A stretch of 64,000 nt of DNA, taken from Rhodococcoides fascians A25f. GTDB taxonomy: Bacteria; Actinomycetota; Actinomycetes; Mycobacteriales; Mycobacteriaceae. Numbering within the stretch: the first letter of the stretch is position 1; the number at the start of each line of letters is the position of its first letter. The position numbers and the translations under genes were made by a program. Below are positions 1-7,226 of the stretch, in pieces. A model generated the notes under the pieces. It ran no database searches and was not told the DNA's origin. It saw only the letters and a program-made list of their open reading frames with translations. The stretch lies in NCBI RefSeq assembly GCF_000760935.2, contig NZ_CP049745.1, positions 1 through 64,000 of the forward strand, written 5' to 3'.

Positions 1-126
1 TCCGGACGAGGGCGGGTAGTAGCGGTTCAGGGTATCGATCAGGGATTCGACGCTTCGGCAGTCCGCGGCCGCGTCGAGGGCCTTGTCGTAGGTGGTCCAG
101 TAGTCGTCGATGTCGTTGGTGGTCAT
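1..126 (-). CDS. hypothetical protein, N-terminal part (runs off the left edge)
   Basis: Reading leftward from an ATG at 126 there are 42 open codons up to the window edge, so only the N-terminus is visible. The peptide begins MTTNDIDDYWTTYDKALDAA and is acidic and probably helical. A purine-rich GAGGAG lies 7-8 bases before the ATG and supports this start. It lies 54 bases downstream of the small gene ending at 181 on the same strand, so the two may be co-transcribed. I do not recognise the family. Small acidic proteins of this kind are common on actinobacterial plasmids. Confidence 0.6.
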   Translation of the reverse strand, partial: MTTNDIDDYWTTYDKALDAAADCRSVESLIDTLNRYYPPSSG

Positions 127-180
127 GGACTTTGCTCCTCGGTCGATGCGGTTCGGATGGGGTGTGGTGAGCGGGCCGGG

Positions 181-417
181 TCAGTAGTCCTCGTCCCAGT
201 GCTCGCCTGCGTAGGTGGGGTCGAAGTCGGCGGGTGCGTGGGCCGGGTAGCGGCGTCGGAGGTCGCCCTCGAGGTCGAGCCGGTCTTGCCAGTGCTTGTC
301 GCACCTCGGGTGCGCTACTCCAATGCCGGACAGTGCGTCCCGGTAGTCGACGTCGCCGGTGCAATCGGGGCCGTCCGCCATGCAGGTGACGGCGTCGGTG
401 TTCGTGGTCTCGGTCAT
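181..417 (-). CDS. small hypothetical protein (78 aa) with Cys pairs
   Basis: A 78-residue acidic protein with ATG at 417. It has cysteines near residues 12, 19 and 39 (CMADGPDC and RCDKHW), which could form a small metal-binding or structural knot, and an acidic C-terminus ending AGEHWDEDY. The mix of charged residues and good third-position GC argue for real coding. It precedes the partial gene at 1-126 on the same strand. Similar short Cys/His-containing proteins of unknown function occur on Rhodococcus plasmids and actinophages. No function is assigned. Confidence 0.55.
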   Translation of the reverse strand: MTETTNTDAVTCMADGPDCTGDVDYRDALSGIGVAHPRCDKHWQDRLDLEGDLRRRYPAHAPADFDPTYAGEHWDEDY

Positions 418-586
418 AACTGTTGCTGCCCTTCGGAACTCGTGCCGGGTCGGTCTTGCGTCCTCCCCCGCGTTCTTTCGCCGTCATCTGGCGTGGGGAG
501 AGTAGGCGGCGCACGGGAACGGCGTCCTGCCCCTGGGCCGGGAAGTTTTCAGCCGGAGGCGTTCGTGAAAAGTTTTCGGCGCCCGC

Positions 587-730
587 AGGGCCGGAGCATC
601 GCGGAGTCAGGGGTGGGTAAGGCGGGCCCGGGTGACGCAGACTCGCCGGCAGCCAGATGCCCGAAAGAACGATGCTCGTCTACGGTGCGGAGCGCAGCGG
701 AGCTCCACTCAGGGGACACCGCAGGTGGCC
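587..730. repeat. dispersed repeat, copy 1 left part
   Basis: About 144 bases that recur, with a few mismatches, at 29428-29574. Both share the run GGGTGGGTAAGGCGGGCCCG, then a stretch ending CGGAGCGCAGCGGAGCTCCA. No convincing gene covers it. The rest of the 29.4-kb copy matches 1626-1761, so the left copy is split by about 0.9 kb carrying the genes at 882-1520. Confidence 0.8.
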
Positions 731-881
731 GGTCGGTGCCGAAGGCGGGTCACGCGTCGAGCTGGTTGCCAGTGTCGGTTGATCGGATGATTCGGTGTCT
801 GTCGATTGGATGATTCGTTGCCGTTCAATCTGATTGGGGCTATCTCGAAGGCATAGCGTCCGCTCTGGCATAGGTTTTTCT

Positions 882-1520
882 CTACGGAGTCAGGCGGTTC
901 AGATGAGAAGATCGGTTATCTCGACAGGCAAGCTCAGGGGCGTGGTCGTGGCATTGCTTGCCGCTGGTGCACTGCTGTTGGGCTTGCCCGGATCGGCTGG
1001 CGCTGGGACGTTCAACAATCCGGTGGGCACGTTCGAGAGGGATGTGTCGACGACGCTGACGTACCCGAACGGTCATGCGAGCTTGAGGGTGAATGTGTGG
1101 TCCGATCGGGACTGTGGCGGCACGTTGTGCCGGGCCACGTATTCGATTCGGATGTACAACGCCGGTGGCGGGCTTGTGTACAGCGGAAATGTGCACACGA
1201 ACGGGTACTACACCGTCGGGGGCAACGTGACTCGGATCGTGATCAATCGGGATTGTGGGTGCTCGGGGCACAACTACACGCAAAAGCAGTAGCCGTCCCC
1301 GTCCGCGATGTGGAGCAGACAGTTCAGCAGCGGAACACTGCGCGCGCTGCTTCGGCGGCCATTCATCGTGGCCGTGCCTGCGCAGGAGCTCGTTCTCGAC
1401 GGCACGATAGATTCCGCCCCAGCCGGTGTCGAGGGTGCCGGCGCGGGTCGCCAGTTGCTCTGCGAGCGCGATTGCACTGGCGCGTTGGAGACTAGCGTCT
1501 GTGATCCTCGAAGGAATCAT
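882..1520 (-). CDS. homologue of the 60-aa protein at 31760-31942, with uncertain 3' end
   Basis: The first ~58 residues (MIPSRITDASLQRASAIALA, then EQLATRAGTLDTGWGGIYR) clearly match the 60-residue protein at 31760-31942, including the E-Q-L-A-T-x-A-G-x-L-D-T core and the W-G-x-I-Y-R motif. AAGAGG precedes ATG 1520. The sister gene stops after 60 codons. Here the frame stays open to 882, running antisense through the secreted-protein gene. The genuine product is therefore probably about 60-70 residues, and the stop has been lost or the tail replaced. Residues beyond ~65 are arginine-rich and do not look like protein. Function unknown, probably a small helical plasmid protein. Confidence 0.45.
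   Translation of the reverse strand: MIPSRITDASLQRASAIALAEQLATRAGTLDTGWGGIYRAVENELLRRHGHDEWPPKQRAQCSAAELSAPHRGRGRLLLLRVVVPRAPTIPIDHDPSHVAPDGVVPVRVHISAVHKPATGVVHPNRIRGPAQRAATVPIGPHIHPQARMTVRVRQRRRHIPLERAHRIVERPSASRSGQAQQQCTSGKQCHDHAPELACRDNRSSHLNRLTP
903..1292 (+). CDS. small secreted protein (129 aa)
   Basis: The protein starts MRRSVISTGKLRGVVVALLA and has a classic Sec signal peptide: basic N-region, hydrophobic core around residues 12-28, and cleavage near GSAGA-GT. The mature part is about 95 residues, rich in Gly, Asn, Tyr and Val, with four cysteines (CGGTLCR and NRDCGCSG) that could form disulphides outside the cell. I chose ATG 903 over the upstream in-frame start at 834 because the signal peptide begins there and GGAG lies about 13 bases upstream. 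It overlaps the minus-strand frame 882-1520. Both cannot be fully coding, and the signal peptide favours this one. Function unknown. Confidence 0.6.
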   Translation: MRRSVISTGKLRGVVVALLAAGALLLGLPGSAGAGTFNNPVGTFERDVSTTLTYPNGHASLRVNVWSDRDCGGTLCRATYSIRMYNAGGGLVYSGNVHTNGYYTVGGNVTRIVINRDCGCSGHNYTQKQ

Positions 1521-1625
1521 GGTCAATACCTCTTATCTCTCCGCACACCGCTCTGAATGAACGACGTGTCCATTCATTACGTCGCGAAAGCGGTGAAATT
1601 AGAGGATCGACAGTGGCTCGGTTCG

Positions 1626-1761
1626 GGTGGACGCCCGGAGGGCGGCCGGCACCGCCGGCAGGCGGACGCATGACGCTCGTCTCCGATTCGCGGCGTGGCC
1701 ACTCCCGGTCGTGGAGCTCGTGCGGTGATTGTGCGGGAGCGACGGGCGTGGCCACGCTCGG
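1626..1761. repeat. dispersed repeat, copy 1 right part
   Basis: Two blocks match the 29.4-kb copy. Positions 1626-1648 match 29553-29575, and 1724-1761 match 29650-29688 (shared run GGTGATTGTGCGGGAGCGAC). Together with 587-730 they cover the whole repeat. No gene is supported in 1527-1829. Confidence 0.7.
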
Positions 1762-1829
1762 TGTCGCGGTACGCGCTGGGCATCGGCCACGCCGGTTGTC
1801 GCTGCCGATCGCGGATTCGTTGGCAGGTA

Positions 1830-1878
1830 CGAAAACGGCGCACGACCCGTTGTTCTCGTGGGTCGTGCGCCGTTTTCG
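1830..1878 (-). terminator. intrinsic terminator of the lipoprotein gene
   Basis: A perfect 19-bp stem (1830-1848 with 1860-1878) and an 11-base loop. The arm reads CGAAAACGGCGCACGACCC. It lies 8 bases after the stop of the minus-strand lipoprotein gene, and its distal arm ends in TTTTC. Confidence 0.85.
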
Positions 1879-1886
1879 TGCGGGTG

Positions 1887-2228
1887 TCAGATGCGGTCGA
1901 GCTCGAAGACCAGTGTTCCGGACGAGTTGTAGACGCCGAGGTGGTCGTCGCCGTCGGGTTGGACGAGGTAGGTCGCCGTGTTCTCGCTCTGGCGGACCTT
2001 CATCGTGTAGTAGCCGTCGGCTTCGTCGTCCGAGAGTGTGCAGTACATCGGGCCGCCGATGTCGACGCTCATCATGCCTTCGCAGCTTCCGTCGTCGTAG
2101 AAGTAGACGGTGCTCGATGGACCGGTGGAGTCCCACATACCGGTGATCTCGGGTGCCGAGGAGCAGCCGGTGAGAAGGGCGGACCCTGCGACGGTGAGCC
2201 CTGCGAGGAGGGTGGTTGTCTTGTTCAT
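1887..2228 (-). CDS. small lipoprotein (113 aa)
   Basis: A type II signal peptide, with lipobox LLTGC and Cys-22 as the predicted lipidated residue, predicts anchoring to the outer face of the membrane. The mature ~90 residues (GMWDSTGPSSTVYFYDDGSC, then a Gly/Tyr/Asp-rich stretch) look like a small beta-barrel in which GxW...F..DG..F segments alternate. Two further cysteines may pair. Its ATG lies 3 bases after the stop of the cutinase gene, so the two form an operon ending in a strong terminator. I infer a role at the cell surface together with the cutinase. No family name is assigned. Confidence 0.8.
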   Translation of the reverse strand: MNKTTTLLAGLTVAGSALLTGCSSAPEITGMWDSTGPSSTVYFYDDGSCEGMMSVDIGGPMYCTLSDDEADGYYTMKVRQSENTATYLVQPDGDDHLGVYNSSGTLVFELDRI

Positions 2229-2231
2229 TGG

Positions 2232-3182
2232 TCAGCCCTTCGCCATGCCCGCTGCGGCCTTGCCTACGAAAGTGGCCAGAGTCGCAGAAGTGTCCTGGAA
2301 GTTCACATCGGTGTAGAGGCCGTGGTACCAGCTCTTCTCGGCGGCCTCTTTCGCGTTGATGCCACCGAGGCCGACGGAGTTGAGGTCGCATACGGGATCT
2401 CCGACGATGCATGCAGACAGCACGGGCGCGCCCGCAGGGTATGCCTCGCGCTTGCCGAGCGAGCCACGAACATTCCACCCCCGGCCAACTGTGGAGAACA
2501 CAGTGTCATCGCTCGGATCGAAGTCGGCCGACGTCGGGGCCGGGCCATTGTACTGATACAAAGCCGACCGGCCAGTGACGCCGGCCTCCTTGATGACGCG
2601 GTTGAAGGCGGGGTCGGCGAGAAGGGCGGACGCTGCGAGGCGGTCGGATCCGATCGGGCCGTTGCCGTTGAAGATCGAGTTGGTGAGGTCACCCGCGATG
2701 TGACTGCCTTGCGAGTATCCGAACAGGATGAACTTCGACTTCTTGCAGCTGTCCGCGTACGAGACGAGGGTCTGATAGGCCACGTTGTAGCCCTCGTCTT
2801 TGCTGACCTTGTACTCCGAGGCGTTGTACGCCAGCTTCGCCGCGGCGGCGTTCCAGTTGCCGACACCGCCCAGGCCCGTCGCACGGTAGTTGATGGCGTG
2901 GGCTTCGAAGCTCGGCAGCGTCTGGGCTGCTGCCTCGATCATGTCCGCAACTTTGGGCCCGTAGATCGAGTCGTTGTCGGTCTTGCCCGGGTGGTGGGCC
3001 TGCCCTTCGTTGGTGCCCGGCACGCCGATGCCGATCACGTCCGCGCAGTTGGAGTCCTGCGCGTTGGCCGGTGCTGCGGCGAAGTTCAACCCGCCGATGG
3101 CCAGGCATCCTGTCGCGGCGACCACTCCCATTTTTCTGCGCCACTTGCGGTTTGGACGCTGTAGAGCTTCTTGCGATGTCAT
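2232..3182 (-). CDS. secreted cutinase-family esterase
   Basis: A 316-residue alpha/beta-hydrolase of the cutinase family, secreted by a signal peptide ending near ANA-QD (residue ~41). The nucleophile elbow GYSQGS is present, with the catalytic Asp in the C-x5-D region (CIVGDPVCD) and the His in WYHGLYTD, both in cutinase order. Cysteine pairs flank the core as in mycobacterial cutinase-like proteins. Such enzymes hydrolyse ester bonds of lipids, polyesters or cutin. Several rhodococci and mycobacteria have many copies, and some act as phospholipases. It is the first gene of an operon with the downstream lipoprotein. The upstream region carries a GCGTATACG palindrome that may be a regulator site. 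Confidence 0.9.
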   Translation of the reverse strand: MTSQEALQRPNRKWRRKMGVVAATGCLAIGGLNFAAAPANAQDSNCADVIGIGVPGTNEGQAHHPGKTDNDSIYGPKVADMIEAAAQTLPSFEAHAINYRATGLGGVGNWNAAAAKLAYNASEYKVSKDEGYNVAYQTLVSYADSCKKSKFILFGYSQGSHIAGDLTNSIFNGNGPIGSDRLAASALLADPAFNRVIKEAGVTGRSALYQYNGPAPTSADFDPSDDTVFSTVGRGWNVRGSLGKREAYPAGAPVLSACIVGDPVCDLNSVGLGGINAKEAAEKSWYHGLYTDVNFQDTSATLATFVGKAAAGMAKG

Positions 3183-3257
3183 CGCATTCCCTCTCGGTCA
3201 CCCCGTTGTGCGGGTTCCATCACACTGTGCGATGTAGAGAGAGCGTAAATGGTCTGA

Positions 3258-3334
3258 TTGCGTATACGCAAGCCCTAGATAAATTTTGCTCGTTTATGGG
3301 TTGACAAGGGATGCGATCATGGAGGGCGTATACG
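3258..3334. promoter_or_regulatory. divergent promoter region with TTGCGTATACGCAA palindrome
   Basis: Between the divergent cutinase and RHH genes lies a perfect 14-bp palindrome at 3258-3271. Its core GCGTATACG recurs at 3326-3334, close to the RHH start, and a TTGACA hexamer sits at 3301. The repeated core near an RHH gene suggests autoregulation. A related half site (GTATACGCAA) occurs at about 55931. Confidence 0.45.
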
Positions 3335-3369
3335 AAAGCTGAGAAAATACTTAGGAAGGTGGCTCAGCG

Positions 3370-3708
3370 GTGGTTGCTAACGCGCCCCAGACCGTCTGCT
3401 TCCGCGCCTCCGACGACGAGCGCGCGCTTGTTCAGCGAGTTGCCGATCATCACGGCACGAACATGTCCGCGTTCGTGCGGGAGATGATGCTCGAGATCTG
3501 CGAGCGGTACATCCGTGATGTGGGCGAAGAGCAGTTCGCAACGGACATCGCAGATATCGAAGCCGAACGAGAACGCAAGCGCGTCGAGAAGGAACAACGG
3601 GCGGCCGCAGCGGCAGAACGGCAGAAAGCTCGCGAGGAGCAGGCGGAGCGAAGCAAGAATTTGGTCGCGTCTATTGCCCTTCAGTCGACGACCAGGCAGA
3701 ATCACTGA
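3370..3708 (+). CDS. ribbon-helix-helix type DNA-binding protein with long charged tail
   Basis: A 112-residue protein. Residues 1-45 (QTVCFRASDDERALVQRVAD, then HHGTNMSAFVREMML) fit a ribbon-helix-helix/Arc-MetJ fold: a strand, then two helices with the typical N-x-S-x-F-V-R turn. Residues 55-105 are an almost continuous Glu/Arg/Lys/Ala coiled coil. The start is GTG 3370 with AGGAAGG about 10 bases upstream. The next gene begins 32 bases after its stop, probably in the same operon. RHH proteins with coiled-coil tails on plasmids usually repress their own operon or act in partition or mobilisation. The exact role here is unknown. Confidence 0.75.
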   Translation: MVANAPQTVCFRASDDERALVQRVADHHGTNMSAFVREMMLEICERYIRDVGEEQFATDIADIEAERERKRVEKEQRAAAAAERQKAREEQAERSKNLVASIALQSTTRQNH

Positions 3709-3740
3709 CCCCAGGTATGGGACGACGGAGGGGACCTGCT

Positions 3741-4169
3741 GTGAATCGAAAATCCCAGTTGCGCGTGTTTGAGAGCGCGCTGCTCGCAGTCACAGCATCG
3801 TTCGCGAATGCTCGGCGTATCAACTCCGTCGATGTCGACATGACGGAACGGGTCATGCGCTGGCAGATCGAAGACCACCGTCTCGAGCATCGACGCACGT
3901 CGATCCACAACACGACGCAGCGGACAGGTCCAGAACCCGGAGAAGGATCACTACGTCGTCCACGCTCGGCCCCTGCAACCCTCGACACTCTGCCCGTAGA
4001 CACTGCATCGTCCGACGACGTTATGGCTTTCAGGAACCATCGACAGATATTGGATCGGGCATCGGAATTGGACAGGACTGCAACAAGGCCACTGGTTTAT
4101 AGCCGACGTCTGGTGCATGAGTCTGATACACGCGCCGTGCATCGGGCTTTAGCGACGGCGACCTGCTAG
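3741..4169 (+). CDS. hypothetical protein downstream of the RHH gene
   Basis: An in-frame GTG at 3741 is preceded by GGAGGGG at good spacing, a better start than the ATG at 3717. The 142-residue product is basic and begins VNRKSQLRVFESALLAVTAS. The first ~65 residues show strong third-position GC and a possible helix-rich region. The later part is Ser/Thr/Arg-rich and less convincing. Its 3' end runs into the first unit of a tandem repeat (4111-4236). It may be the second gene of the RHH operon. No family is recognised, and the C-terminal half could be non-native. Confidence 0.45.
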   Translation: MNRKSQLRVFESALLAVTASFANARRINSVDVDMTERVMRWQIEDHRLEHRRTSIHNTTQRTGPEPGEGSLRRPRSAPATLDTLPVDTASSDDVMAFRNHRQILDRASELDRTATRPLVYSRRLVHESDTRAVHRALATATC

Positions 4170-4236
4170 CCGCAAAGGGTCCGGTGCATGCGTCAGATAC
4201 ACGCGTTCATGCACCGGGCTTTAGCGACAGTCGCCG
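4111..4236. repeat. two-copy tandem repeat of ~71 bp
   Basis: Units start at 4111 and 4182. Each has GGTGCATG, then a TCNGATACACGCG block, then CGGGCTTTAGCGAC. The spacing and internal dyads (TGCATG, GTGCAT) suggest a protein-binding or structured RNA element. Confidence 0.7.
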
Positions 4237-4263
4237 CATAGGCAGAACGGTCCACGAATAAAT

Positions 4264-4300
4264 GGTGGGGCGCTTTCAATTGAAAGCGCCCCACCTTTTA
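4264..4300. terminator. bidirectional terminator
   Basis: A perfect loopless palindrome of 16+16 bases (4264-4295; arm GGTGGGGCGCTTTCAA) followed by TTTTATATAT. It sits between the converging genes ending at 4169 and 4318 and should stop transcription from both. Confidence 0.85.
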
Positions 4301-4317
4301 TATATTCGACCTACGCG

Positions 4318-4806
4318 CTATTGCAGGTTCTCGGCGGTATCCGGAAATAGTGTCGGCCCGAGTTCGATGTTTGTCGAGTGTCGAATGTCTTTGTGCATGG
4401 AGGTGAGTTCGATTAACTGATTCAACACCTCGTCGATGGACTGCTGGGCTGCACTTATGGCTTCAGACGCGTCAGATGCGCAGTGGCGGCCCAGTTGAAC
4501 GAGTGCGTCTCGCATCTCCCCTGCCAAAGTCATGACATGCCTGGTTCTGGTGACCGTGTCCGGATGCGCGAGGTGGACATATAGCTGCATCTTTCTCATC
4601 GTGATCGCAGCTACGCTCCGCGGGTTGGAGAATTCATCGGCATTAACGGCAATCTCGGCGGTGTTGAATGAGAACTCCTTTCCGATATTGAATTCCATTT
4701 TTAGATGGTTGAATGCTTTTGTAATCGTCGCGACCGAGTCAGCCATGGCTGAGGGCTTGTTCAATCGGTCACTGACATCTGCGGGGGGCTTGGCCGGTTG
4801 TTCCAC
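4318..4806 (-). CDS. hypothetical helical protein (162 aa)
   Basis: A 162-residue protein starting at a GTG (4806). It is predicted mainly helical, with a central beta/helix region (EFSFNTAEIAVNADEFSNPR, then RKMQLYVHL) and a C-terminal helical bundle (LAGEMRDALVQLGRHCASDA, SIDEVLNQLIELTSM). No signal peptide or membrane segment is visible. Base composition is somewhat more AT-rich than the neighbours, hinting at separate acquisition. It ends at the bidirectional terminator at 4264-4300. I do not recognise the family. Confidence 0.6.
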   Translation of the reverse strand: MEQPAKPPADVSDRLNKPSAMADSVATITKAFNHLKMEFNIGKEFSFNTAEIAVNADEFSNPRSVAAITMRKMQLYVHLAHPDTVTRTRHVMTLAGEMRDALVQLGRHCASDASEAISAAQQSIDEVLNQLIELTSMHKDIRHSTNIELGPTLFPDTAENLQ

Positions 4807-5219
4807 CCGGAGAGTATTGCGCAGGTCGGCATGTACGTCAGCGCTTCACCGAGGACGGCTCACGGTTCGAACCGCCTGGCATCACTGGAATCACGGTCGA
4901 GTGGGCCACATTCGGCCTTCGAGATCGAGGACGACAAGGCAGTTTTACGCACGAGAAAGGCACCTCGCGGGGGTTGGAATCCCGTTGAGGTGCCTCTCTG
5001 CAACATACCCACCTGAATGAGGGAACCAATATCGCGTCGAAACTATTGGTTCGGCCCCTCACTCCTGGCCCTCCGACGTTCCGGGTTTGGACCCCGATGC
5101 CGTTAGGTCGTGGTCGGCACTACTGCATTGCCGCCGCGTCGCTTCCCGGTATGAAGCACAGGCCAGGCCTGCCTCTCTCAGGCTATCAGAAGCATCGTCG
5201 AGAGGCCCGCGGATTGATC
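4807..5219. other. intergenic region, hairpin only
   Basis: No gene is supported. An inverted repeat GGCACCTC (4959-4966) / GAGGTGCC (4987-4994) with a 20-base loop may act as a terminator for the minus-strand gene ending at 5220, although it lies 225 bases beyond the stop. Confidence 0.4.
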
Positions 5220-6056
5220 TCAGCCCCGCACGGTCGAGGCATTCGACTTCGCCGCTGCTGGACCACCTGAGGTCGCTTGACTCGCGTCGGGCGATACCCA
5301 CGGGGCCGGCTGCTGGAACGGCTGCGCGAGTCGATACCGGTTGCGTCGTACCGTTCGGAAGGTGACGGAGTCCTGACTCTCTGTCACGTCCACTGTGAGG
5401 ACGCCTCGTTCGACTAGCTCGGCTAGTCCTCGTTTTCGGCTCGATCGGGAGATCCCGTAGCGGTCGTCGAAGTAGCTCCCGACGATGAAGAATTCGGGAT
5501 CCTCGGCTCTGGTCATCGCGAGCGAGCATAAGTACATCGCCACGCCGGCCCCGGAGAGGTTTGCGGCCAGCCCTTCGGTCCAGAATGCACGCGGGATCGG
5601 CAGGTAGGGCTCGGTGTTGTAGGGCGGCTTATAGGGAACAGGTGCGCCGCGGCTGTCGATGGGGCGCGATTCGTTGTGGAGCTCGATCAACGTTTTGGGT
5701 CCGATGGTGTGCAGTCCCACCAGGCGTCTATCGGCCAGTTCGTGCAGGGCGTCCCGCACAGCTCGGGCACCGTCTCCTCGTGGGTCGTCGCTGCGACCGA
5801 TCAGTTCGGCCCAGTAGGCGGCGACACGGCTGGTCGTGTAGGGCTCCCGCGCTGTAACCCAGATCAGCGAGAGTAGGAGCGAAATCCTGAGCGCGCCTCC
5901 TTGCCCACCTGCTGCGCCTCGTGTGCGCAGCAGGCTCGCAAGTGGAGTGAGGTCCTGGCTGCCGAGCTCGCGTTCGACGAAGGAACGGCGAAGTGGACAG
6001 GTGTCGCGCTTGACCGCCGCTGCCGGGGATTCTCGCCGGACGGTTGATTCGACCAC
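5220..6056 (-). CDS. winged-helix plasmid protein, possible replication initiator (paralogue 1)
   Basis: A 278-residue protein clearly related to the product of 30745-31656. Both share R-x-x-L-L-L-S/T-x-x-W-V-x-A-R-x-P-x-T, then A-x-W-A-(E/D)-x-(I/L), a R-A-V-x-x-x-L-x-x-L-A-(D/E)-R-(R/K) helix, a P-x-A-(F/L)-W-T-x-G loop, and G-x-A-M-Y-(L/V). This looks like two winged-helix units, the arrangement of many plasmid initiators, but I cannot confirm Rep activity. The start is GTG 6056 with GGAAAGGG upstream. The C-terminus after ~255 is low complexity. Alternatives are a plasmid regulatory or partition protein. Confidence 0.6.
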   Translation of the reverse strand: MVESTVRRESPAAAVKRDTCPLRRSFVERELGSQDLTPLASLLRTRGAAGGQGGALRISLLLSLIWVTAREPYTTSRVAAYWAELIGRSDDPRGDGARAVRDALHELADRRLVGLHTIGPKTLIELHNESRPIDSRGAPVPYKPPYNTEPYLPIPRAFWTEGLAANLSGAGVAMYLCSLAMTRAEDPEFFIVGSYFDDRYGISRSSRKRGLAELVERGVLTVDVTESQDSVTFRTVRRNRYRLAQPFQQPAPWVSPDASQATSGGPAAAKSNASTVRG

Positions 6057-6307
6057 TGTCTTCGCCCTTTCCGAATTAAGCCTCGGTGCGGTAGCCTGAT
6101 GGTTCTGCGAGCGTACTGACGCGCCGACGGGGAGTACCTCTATTGGGGTTCCGTTAAGGCTATCACTAGTGTCGCGTTAACGTTGCCTATGCGGTTCAGT
6201 GGTTTCCTGGTCGTTCAGAATGCTCTAACCAGGGCCGTGTCCCACGACGGGGGGACCGGCTATCGCGCCGCTTCGGCGTGCGCGAAGGACCCAACGGACC
6301 GAGTGGT

Positions 6308-7117
6308 ATGAACATCGCTATGAAACGTGTCGTTTTGGCTGCGGTGGTTGCGGGCCTCACTCTAATTGCAGGCTGCTCCGGTTCCGCAGATGACGACGCG
6401 GCGGACCGAGCCGATTCACCGTCCGCGACCTTGTCATCGACGCAGGCAGCAACGCCGTCATCGACCGCCACTACGCCTGAACCGGGGGCCGGAAGCATCT
6501 CTTTCGACTGTTACTTAGGTCCTGGGTATGAGAAGAAGGGGACCTACAGGATCTATCCCAAGGATGGCCTGTTGGACTTCAGAGCGTTGTGGGCGACCAA
6601 CCCGCATTCATGCGATATCCGCGCCGATGCCGTCATGGCCACCACCGATGCAGAGAAGGCCGCCTACGCAGCGTCCGGATACGACAATGGCGGAAGCATC
6701 AAGACTCTCTACACGATCTGCGCAGAGAACGATCCCGACGATGTACGTGCGCAGCCGGGGTTTGTGCTCAGCGGTCCGCAGGCCAAAGAGCTGCAAGCTG
6801 CGCTGATGCTTTGCCCGGGACACCCGCAAGCGCCACTTTGGAACGCTGCGCTGGGCGACGCCGCAGTGAACACCGAGCTGGAAGCGTCCGGTCAGCGATT
6901 CGGTAACGGTACGCATCTCGTCAATGCCGAGATCGCCCCCGGCACTTACGTAATCGAGGGAGAGATCGAAGGCTGCTACTGGAGTCGACAGGACTCCAGC
7001 GGGAACACGATAGACAACGATTTCATCCCCAACGCTCGCCGCGTTCAGGTCACCATCGACCAGTCGGATTACGCCTTCGACTCCAAGGGATGCGGCACGT
7101 GGTCGCCGGCATCGTGA
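6308..7117 (+). CDS. lipoprotein with GxYxVxG...GCYWxR...GCGTW domain
   Basis: About 269 residues. The N-terminal signal has lipobox LIAGC (Cys about 23 residues from ATG 6308), followed by a Ser/Thr/Ala-rich linker (~40 residues). The C-terminal ~70 residues (GNGTHLVNAEIAPGTYVIEG, then CYWSRQDSSG, and a final SKGCGTW) are a conserved beta-domain seen in many actinobacterial lipoproteins, probably closed by a disulphide between the two GC motifs. I chose 6308 because the basic n-region MKR and hydrophobic core follow it. ATG 6320 is also possible. Expected on the outer face of the membrane. Ligand unknown. Confidence 0.8.
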   Translation: MNIAMKRVVLAAVVAGLTLIAGCSGSADDDAADRADSPSATLSSTQAATPSSTATTPEPGAGSISFDCYLGPGYEKKGTYRIYPKDGLLDFRALWATNPHSCDIRADAVMATTDAEKAAYAASGYDNGGSIKTLYTICAENDPDDVRAQPGFVLSGPQAKELQAALMLCPGHPQAPLWNAALGDAAVNTELEASGQRFGNGTHLVNAEIAPGTYVIEGEIEGCYWSRQDSSGNTIDNDFIPNARRVQVTIDQSDYAFDSKGCGTWSPAS

Positions 7118-7226
7118 CCCAGCGAAGCAGTCGCACATCTCGTTACGACAACCCGGCAAGCTTCGAGGCCGAGGACGCGACTTCGACTTCTTCGCAGATC
7201 CGCGCAAGCGGCTCGCAACTCAGGCC

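Noticed and set aside
1695..3164. 489-codon open frame on the + strand
   Set aside because: It lies antisense to the clear cutinase and lipoprotein genes, and its composition is that of a mirror frame in high-GC DNA.
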